This document shows positions 60,728 to 64,000 of a DNA stretch of 64,000 nucleotides, piece by piece. The notes beneath the pieces are model-generated. The model did no database searches. It saw only the letters and a list, made by a program, of their open reading frames with translations, and was not told where the DNA came from. Source of the stretch: Nocardioides alpinus (GTDB taxonomy: Bacteria > Actinomycetota > Actinomycetes > Propionibacteriales > Nocardioidaceae); contig NZ_FOKC01000002.1 in NCBI RefSeq assembly GCF_900112035.1, forward strand, positions 434,001-498,000, read 5' to 3'. How positions within the stretch are numbered: position 1 is the stretch's first letter; every line of letters starts with the position of its first letter. The position numbers were made by a program, and so were the translations under genes.

Positions 60728-61843
60728 TCAGCCGGCGGCCGCGGTGCCGCGGCGGACCGGGATCCGCAGCGGCAGCCGGTTGCCCCCGATCGGGTTGGCC
60801 TCGGCGACCACGTCCATCGCATCGACGATGTTGCGCAGGTTGATGATCAGCGCGCCGTAGATCGGCCACTCCGGCGACCGCTCGGTGGACCGCAGCTCCT
60901 CGGCGAAGACCTCCAGGCGACGGCGTACGTCGACGAGCGCGGCCGGGTCGGCGGACCGGGCACCGCGCCCTGCGTCGCCGAGCATGGCAAGCCACGGGTC
61001 GGCGAACGCCGCTCCCCAGGTCTCCCGGTGCGCCTGCTGGCTGCCGAGCGTGCGGGCGAGGCTGCGGGTCTCGGCGACGGCTTGCTCCATCCGTCGCAGG
61101 AGCCCGTGCCACTGCTTCGGGTCCTTCATCGCCCGCGCCGAGCGGCGGGGGTTCATCCGCGCGCTCTCCTGCGCCTGCCGCACCAGTGCCCAGGCGTGCT
61201 CGAGGTCGCCGTCGAGGTCGCGGGTGCGGTCGATCCAGGCGGCGACGTCCGCCTCCTGGCAGCCCTCCCCCAGCCCGTCGGCGATGTCGACCAGCAGTGC
61301 GCCGATCCCGTCGTCGATGCGGTCCATCGCCTCGGCAGCCGTACGACGTCGCAGCGGGGGCCAGACAAGCACGTTGACGAGCAGCCCGACAGCCACGCCG
61401 ATCCCGGTGTCGACGAGCCGGGAGATGAGCAGGACGTCGCTCTCGAACCCCGTGGTGAGGACCACCAGCCCGGTGGTCGCGATGGTCGTGGCCTCGACGC
61501 CCAGCCACGGCACGGCGCCGAGCACCAGCGCGACGACCAGGAGCAGGGCGATCGATCCGGTGGTGAGCCCGAGCGCCTCCCCCACCCCGGTGGCGAGCAG
61601 CACGGCGACCACCGTGGCCGCGACCTGCTGGGCACCCTTGGAGAAGGTCCGGTAGACGGTGGCGTGCACCACCAGCAACGCGGCCCACGGGGCCAGGAAC
61701 GGCTGCGGCAGGTCCAGCACGCTCGCGGCGATCACCCAGGCGGCGACAGCGGCCAGCACGGTCTTCACCAGCTGCAGGACGTCGTTCCACCAGATCGGGT
61801 CGCCGAGGCGCCTGTCGATCCGCTCCCTCACGCTCTCGCTCAT
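60728..61843 (-). CDS. FUSC / aromatic acid exporter family protein
   Basis: A 371-residue protein with about six hydrophobic helices in the first 185 residues (LVKTVLAAVAAWVIAASVL, APWAALLVVHATVY, VAATVVAVLLATGVGEAL and following), then a cytoplasmic helical domain. VYRTFSKGAQQVAAT is typical of the FUSC/ArAE fold. Members export aromatic carboxylic acids or related compounds; the substrate here is unknown. ATG 61843 is chosen over the longer frame because TAGGGT lies 7 nt upstream and the family begins there. Confidence 0.85.
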   Translation of the reverse strand: MSESVRERIDRRLGDPIWWNDVLQLVKTVLAAVAAWVIAASVLDLPQPFLAPWAALLVVHATVYRTFSKGAQQVAATVVAVLLATGVGEALGLTTGSIALLLVVALVLGAVPWLGVEATTIATTGLVVLTTGFESDVLLISRLVDTGIGVAVGLLVNVLVWPPLRRRTAAEAMDRIDDGIGALLVDIADGLGEGCQEADVAAWIDRTRDLDGDLEHAWALVRQAQESARMNPRRSARAMKDPKQWHGLLRRMEQAVAETRSLARTLGSQQAHRETWGAAFADPWLAMLGDAGRGARSADPAALVDVRRRLEVFAEELRSTERSPEWPIYGALIINLRNIVDAMDVVAEANPIGGNRLPLRIPVRRGTAAAG

Positions 61844-61850
61844 CTGACGG

Positions 61851-61856
61851 ACCCTA
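61851..61856 (-). promoter_or_regulatory. -10 box for the FUSC gene
   Basis: TAGGGT on the minus strand, 7 nt before ATG 61843. Confidence 0.4.
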
Positions 61857-61857
61857 G

Positions 61858-62121
61858 TCATGCCAGCGACAGGAACAGCTTCTCCATCTTCTTCACGTCC
61901 ACGCTGTCGACGCCGTCGCCCGCAGTGAGGCACTGCTGCAGGCCGCTGGCGACGATCGCGAAGCCCGCCCGGTCCAGCGCCTTGGACACGGCGGCGAGCT
62001 GGGTGACGACGTCCTCGCAGTCACGGCCCTCCTCCAGCAGGCGCAGGACGCCGGCGAGCTGGCCCTGGGCGCGCTTGATGCGGTTGATGACGGGGGTCAT
62101 CTGGGTCGGGTCGAGTTCCAT
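61858..62121 (-). CDS. CsoR-family repressor, CstR-like persulfide sensor
   Basis: An 87-residue four-helix repressor. INRIKRAQGQLAGVLRLLEEGRDCEDVVTQLAAV is the CsoR/RcnR core with Cys35; the second Cys is Cys64 in LQQCL. The His four residues before it that copper-sensing CsoR proteins need is Gly60, so copper binding is unlikely; a Cys pair without that His is the pattern of CstR, which senses persulfides by forming di- or polysulfide links. The neighbouring rhodanese and persulfide-dioxygenase-like genes agree. Its ATG shares a base with the DUF302 stop (TGATG). Confidence 0.82.
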   Translation of the reverse strand: MELDPTQMTPVINRIKRAQGQLAGVLRLLEEGRDCEDVVTQLAAVSKALDRAGFAIVASGLQQCLTAGDGVDSVDVKKMEKLFLSLA

Positions 62122-62525
62122 CAGTGCTCCTTGTCGAGTGCGGCCAGGGCGTCCAGCGCGGACGTGAGCCGGTGCTTGGCGTCGGTGGCCACCGACTCCA
62201 GTGCCCCTCCGGCGAGGCCCATCATCGCGTCGGGGTCGAACGCCTCCACGACAGTGGTCGCCGCGTCGACCGACCGGACCACGACGTTGCACGGCAGCAC
62301 GGCGGCGATCGAGGGATCGACCTGGATGGCCGCATGGGCCAGCGCAGGCCGGCACGCCCCGAGGATGACCTGGGGCGGCAGGTCGACGTCGAGCTTGGCC
62401 TTCATGGTCGCCGCGAGGTCGATCTCGGTGAGGATCCCGAATCCTTCGTCGGAGAGGGCGTCGCGCGTGGCGGCGACCGCGTCGTCGTACGGCATCCGGA
62501 GCGTCCGGCTGATCGTGTATTCCAT
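62121..62525 (-). CDS. DUF302 protein
   Basis: A 134-residue protein. YTISRTLRMPYDDAVAATRDALSDEGFGILTEIDLAATMKAKLDVDLPP and ILGACRPALAHAAIQVDPSIAAVLPCNVVV are typical of DUF302, with two conserved cysteines (GACRP and LPCNV). Function is unknown, but DUF302 proteins often sit with sulfur-, copper- or CsoR-regulated genes. It is the first gene of the DUF302-cstR operon. A TATGCT -10 box lies 6 nt before ATG 62525, overlapping one of the two palindromic operators. Confidence 0.9.
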   Translation of the reverse strand: MEYTISRTLRMPYDDAVAATRDALSDEGFGILTEIDLAATMKAKLDVDLPPQVILGACRPALAHAAIQVDPSIAAVLPCNVVVRSVDAATTVVEAFDPDAMMGLAGGALESVATDAKHRLTSALDALAALDKEH

Positions 62526-62531
62526 GAGGAC

Positions 62532-62582
62532 AGCATACCCCCGGGGGTGTTTTGCATTCTCCTTGGATACCCCCTAGGGTAT
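62532..62582. promoter_or_regulatory. Divergent promoter pair with two CstR-type operators
   Basis: Two GC-rich palindromes: ATACCCCCGGGGGTGT (62535-62550) and ATACCCCCTAGGGTAT (62567-62582), centres 32 bp apart. Each overlaps a -10 box: TATGCT (minus, 62532-62537) for DUF302 and TAGGGT (plus, 62575-62580) for the rhodanese, both 6-7 nt from a start codon. Repressor binding would close both promoters. Confidence 0.75.
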
Positions 62583-62587
62583 TTCTC

Positions 62588-62902
62588 ATGACCACGACAC
62601 CCGAGATCTCGCTCGAGGACTACGCCGCAGAGCGCGAGACCGCCACGACCGTCGACGTCCGCGAGCGCGCGGAGTACGCCCAGGCACACGTCCCCGGCGC
62701 CGTCCTGATGCCCATGGGTCAGCTGGCCTCGCGCCTGGGCGAGCTCGACCGATCGACCCGCGTCCACGTCATCTGCGCCTCCGGCAACCGGAGCAGGGCG
62801 ATGACGGACCTGCTGGTGGCCCAGGGCTTCGACGCCGTGTCGGTCACCGGCGGTACGCAGGCCTGGATCCGGTCCGGGCGCGCAGTGGGGGTGGGTCTGT
62901 GA
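62588..62902 (+). CDS. Rhodanese-domain sulfurtransferase
   Basis: A 104-residue single-domain rhodanese. The active-site loop CASGNRSR holds catalytic Cys63; TVDVRERAEYAQAHVPGAVLMPMGQL is the usual N-terminal half. It probably moves sulfane sulfur between thiols in sulfide detoxification. ATG 62588 is preferred because the TAGGGT box is 7 nt upstream, giving a leaderless message. Its stop shares a base with the ATG of the next gene (TGATG), so both are made together. Confidence 0.9.
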   Translation: MTTTPEISLEDYAAERETATTVDVRERAEYAQAHVPGAVLMPMGQLASRLGELDRSTRVHVICASGNRSRAMTDLLVAQGFDAVSVTGGTQAWIRSGRAVGVGL

Positions 62903-64000
62903 TGAGCGACCTCACCGTCATCGCGATCGACACCCCGACCCTCGGCGACCGCAGCTACCTCGTCCACGACGGCGAGGTCGCGTTCGTCGTCGACCCGCAG
63001 CGCGACATCGACCGGGTCCTCACCCTCCTCGACGACCACGGCGTACGCCTCACCCACGTCCTCGAGACCCACATCCACAACGACTACGTCACCGGTGGCC
63101 TCGCGCTCGCGCAGCGCATCGGTGCCCACTACCTCGTCAATGGCGAGGACGACGTGTCCTTCATCCGCACCCCCGTGGCGGATGGGCAGGTCGTCGAGGT
63201 GGGTGAACGTATGCGCATCACCGCGCTGGCAACCCCCGGCCACACGTTCACCCACCTCTCCTACGTGCTCGCCGACGGCGACGACCAGGTCGGCGTCTTC
63301 TCCGGCGGTTCCCTGCTCTACGGCGCGACCGGGCGTCCGGACCTCCTCGGCCCCGAGCACACCCACGACCTGGTGCACCACCAGCACGCCTCGGCCCACC
63401 GGCTCGCCGACCTGCTGCCCGACGCGGCCAAGGTCTACCCGACCCACGGCTTCGGGTCGTTCTGCTCGGCCACGCAGTCGGACGCGACCTCCTCGACCAT
63501 CGGTCGGGAGAGGCACGCCAACCCGGTCCTGACGCAGGACGAGCAGACGTACGTCGACGAGCTGCTGGCCGGCCTCGGCCCGTGGCCCGCCTACTACGCC
63601 CACATGGCGCCGGCCAACACCGCCGGACCGGCCGAGCCCGACCTCTCTCCCCCGGCGGTGGCCGACGCGGCCGAGCTGCGCTCGCGCATCGAGGCCGGCG
63701 AGTGGGTCGTCGACCTGCGCAACCGCATCGCGTTCGCGGCCGGCCACGCGCCCGGCACGCTCAACTTCGGGCTGGACGGTGGCTTCGCGACCTATCTCGG
63801 CTGGCTGATCCCCTGGGGCACCCCGCTGACCCTGCTGGGCGAGACCGTCGAGGACGTCGCCGAGGCGCAGCGCGAGCTCGTGCGGATCGGCATCGACCGT
63901 CCGGCCGCCCACGCGACCGGCACGCCGCACGACTGGACCGAGGGCGAGCTGGGCTCGTTCGCGACGGCGACGTTCGCCGACCTCGCCCAGGTGCGGCACC
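62902..64000 (+). CDS. Persulfide-dioxygenase-like MBL protein with rhodanese domain (3' end missing)
   Basis: The frame is open for 366 codons from ATG 62902 to the window edge. Residues 1-240 or so form a metallo-beta-lactamase domain: His57, His59 and Asp61 in THIHND, His114 in TPGHTFTH, and His182 in PTHGFGS. A rhodanese-like domain begins near 265 (VVDLRNRIAFAAGHAPGTLNF). The order MBL then rhodanese is that of CstB- and BlaC-like persulfide dioxygenases. The residue that should be the iron-ligand Asp (as in GDALL) is Gly136 in FSGGSLLYGATGRPDL, so the iron site may be altered. Coupled to the rhodanese gene upstream. Confidence 0.85.
   Translation, partial: MSDLTVIAIDTPTLGDRSYLVHDGEVAFVVDPQRDIDRVLTLLDDHGVRLTHVLETHIHNDYVTGGLALAQRIGAHYLVNGEDDVSFIRTPVADGQVVEVGERMRITALATPGHTFTHLSYVLADGDDQVGVFSGGSLLYGATGRPDLLGPEHTHDLVHHQHASAHRLADLLPDAAKVYPTHGFGSFCSATQSDATSSTIGRERHANPVLTQDEQTYVDELLAGLGPWPAYYAHMAPANTAGPAEPDLSPPAVADAAELRSRIEAGEWVVDLRNRIAFAAGHAPGTLNFGLDGGFATYLGWLIPWGTPLTLLGETVEDVAEAQRELVRIGIDRPAAHATGTPHDWTEGELGSFATATFADLAQVRH

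Overview
The window is a stretch of a high-GC chromosome from a Gram-positive actinobacterium. It is most like Nocardioides or another member of the Nocardioidaceae. This rests on the valS/folC/ndk/mre and clp gene types, an actinobacterial-type valyl-tRNA synthetase, a mycothiol-dependent reductase homologue, DUF222/HNH (13E12-type) and DUF5130 genes, and many TANNNT -10 boxes placed 6-8 nt before a start codon, the mark of leaderless transcription. Genus placement is inference; no 16S gene is present.

Layout. 1-3760: surface polysaccharide genes (acyltransferase end, DUF2142 membrane protein, two-domain GT2 glycosyltransferase, coiled-coil protein). 3873-5846: radical SAM protein. 5930-11735: elongation operon mreB-mreC-mreD-mrdA-rodA on the minus strand. 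11922-14111: ndk, DUF4233, folC. 14150-18801: secreted protein, GNAT and the oppositely oriented valS. 18803-25493: a repeat-rich membrane protein, clpX, clpP2, clpP1, a MarR/phosphotransferase pair and trigger factor, i.e. a proteostasis block. 25650-25831: tRNA-Pro and tRNA-Gly. 25926-28403: SpoIIE-type phosphatase, Nei-like DNA glycosylase and rpiB. 28531-29916: a DUF222/HNH gene behind a LexA-like box. 30111-37763: esterase, F420/NADP-type reductase, LURP/Tubby-like protein, GNAT, metG, DsbA-like reductase and pepN. 38016-45628: DUF5130, MscS channel, truncated globin, thioesterase, a TetR gene with a tandem operator, thiolase, MarR and ettA. 45751-53546: ssb, two large GTPases, PrsW, pepP and rlmC. 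54428-55837: dicarboxylate symporter. 55921-57367: tRNA-Arg followed by an IS481-type element. 57500-61843: deaminase, membrane thioredoxin-fold protein with a MauE-like partner, orn, tRNA-His and an FUSC exporter. 61858-64000: a sulfide/persulfide-handling locus.

Most of the window is conserved housekeeping DNA. The accessory or unusual parts are the SOS-boxed DUF222/HNH gene with a truncated phosphoesterase-like ORF beside it, the IS481 element at tRNA-Arg, a palindromic repeat seen twice (45694 and 55846), the repeat-filled gap at 37764-38015, the tandem TetR operator at 41433-41465, and the terminal persulfide locus. In that locus a CstR-like repressor, DUF302, a rhodanese and a persulfide-dioxygenase-like protein share one compact two-operator divergent control region. 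I found no CRISPR array, prophage, or clear new defence system.
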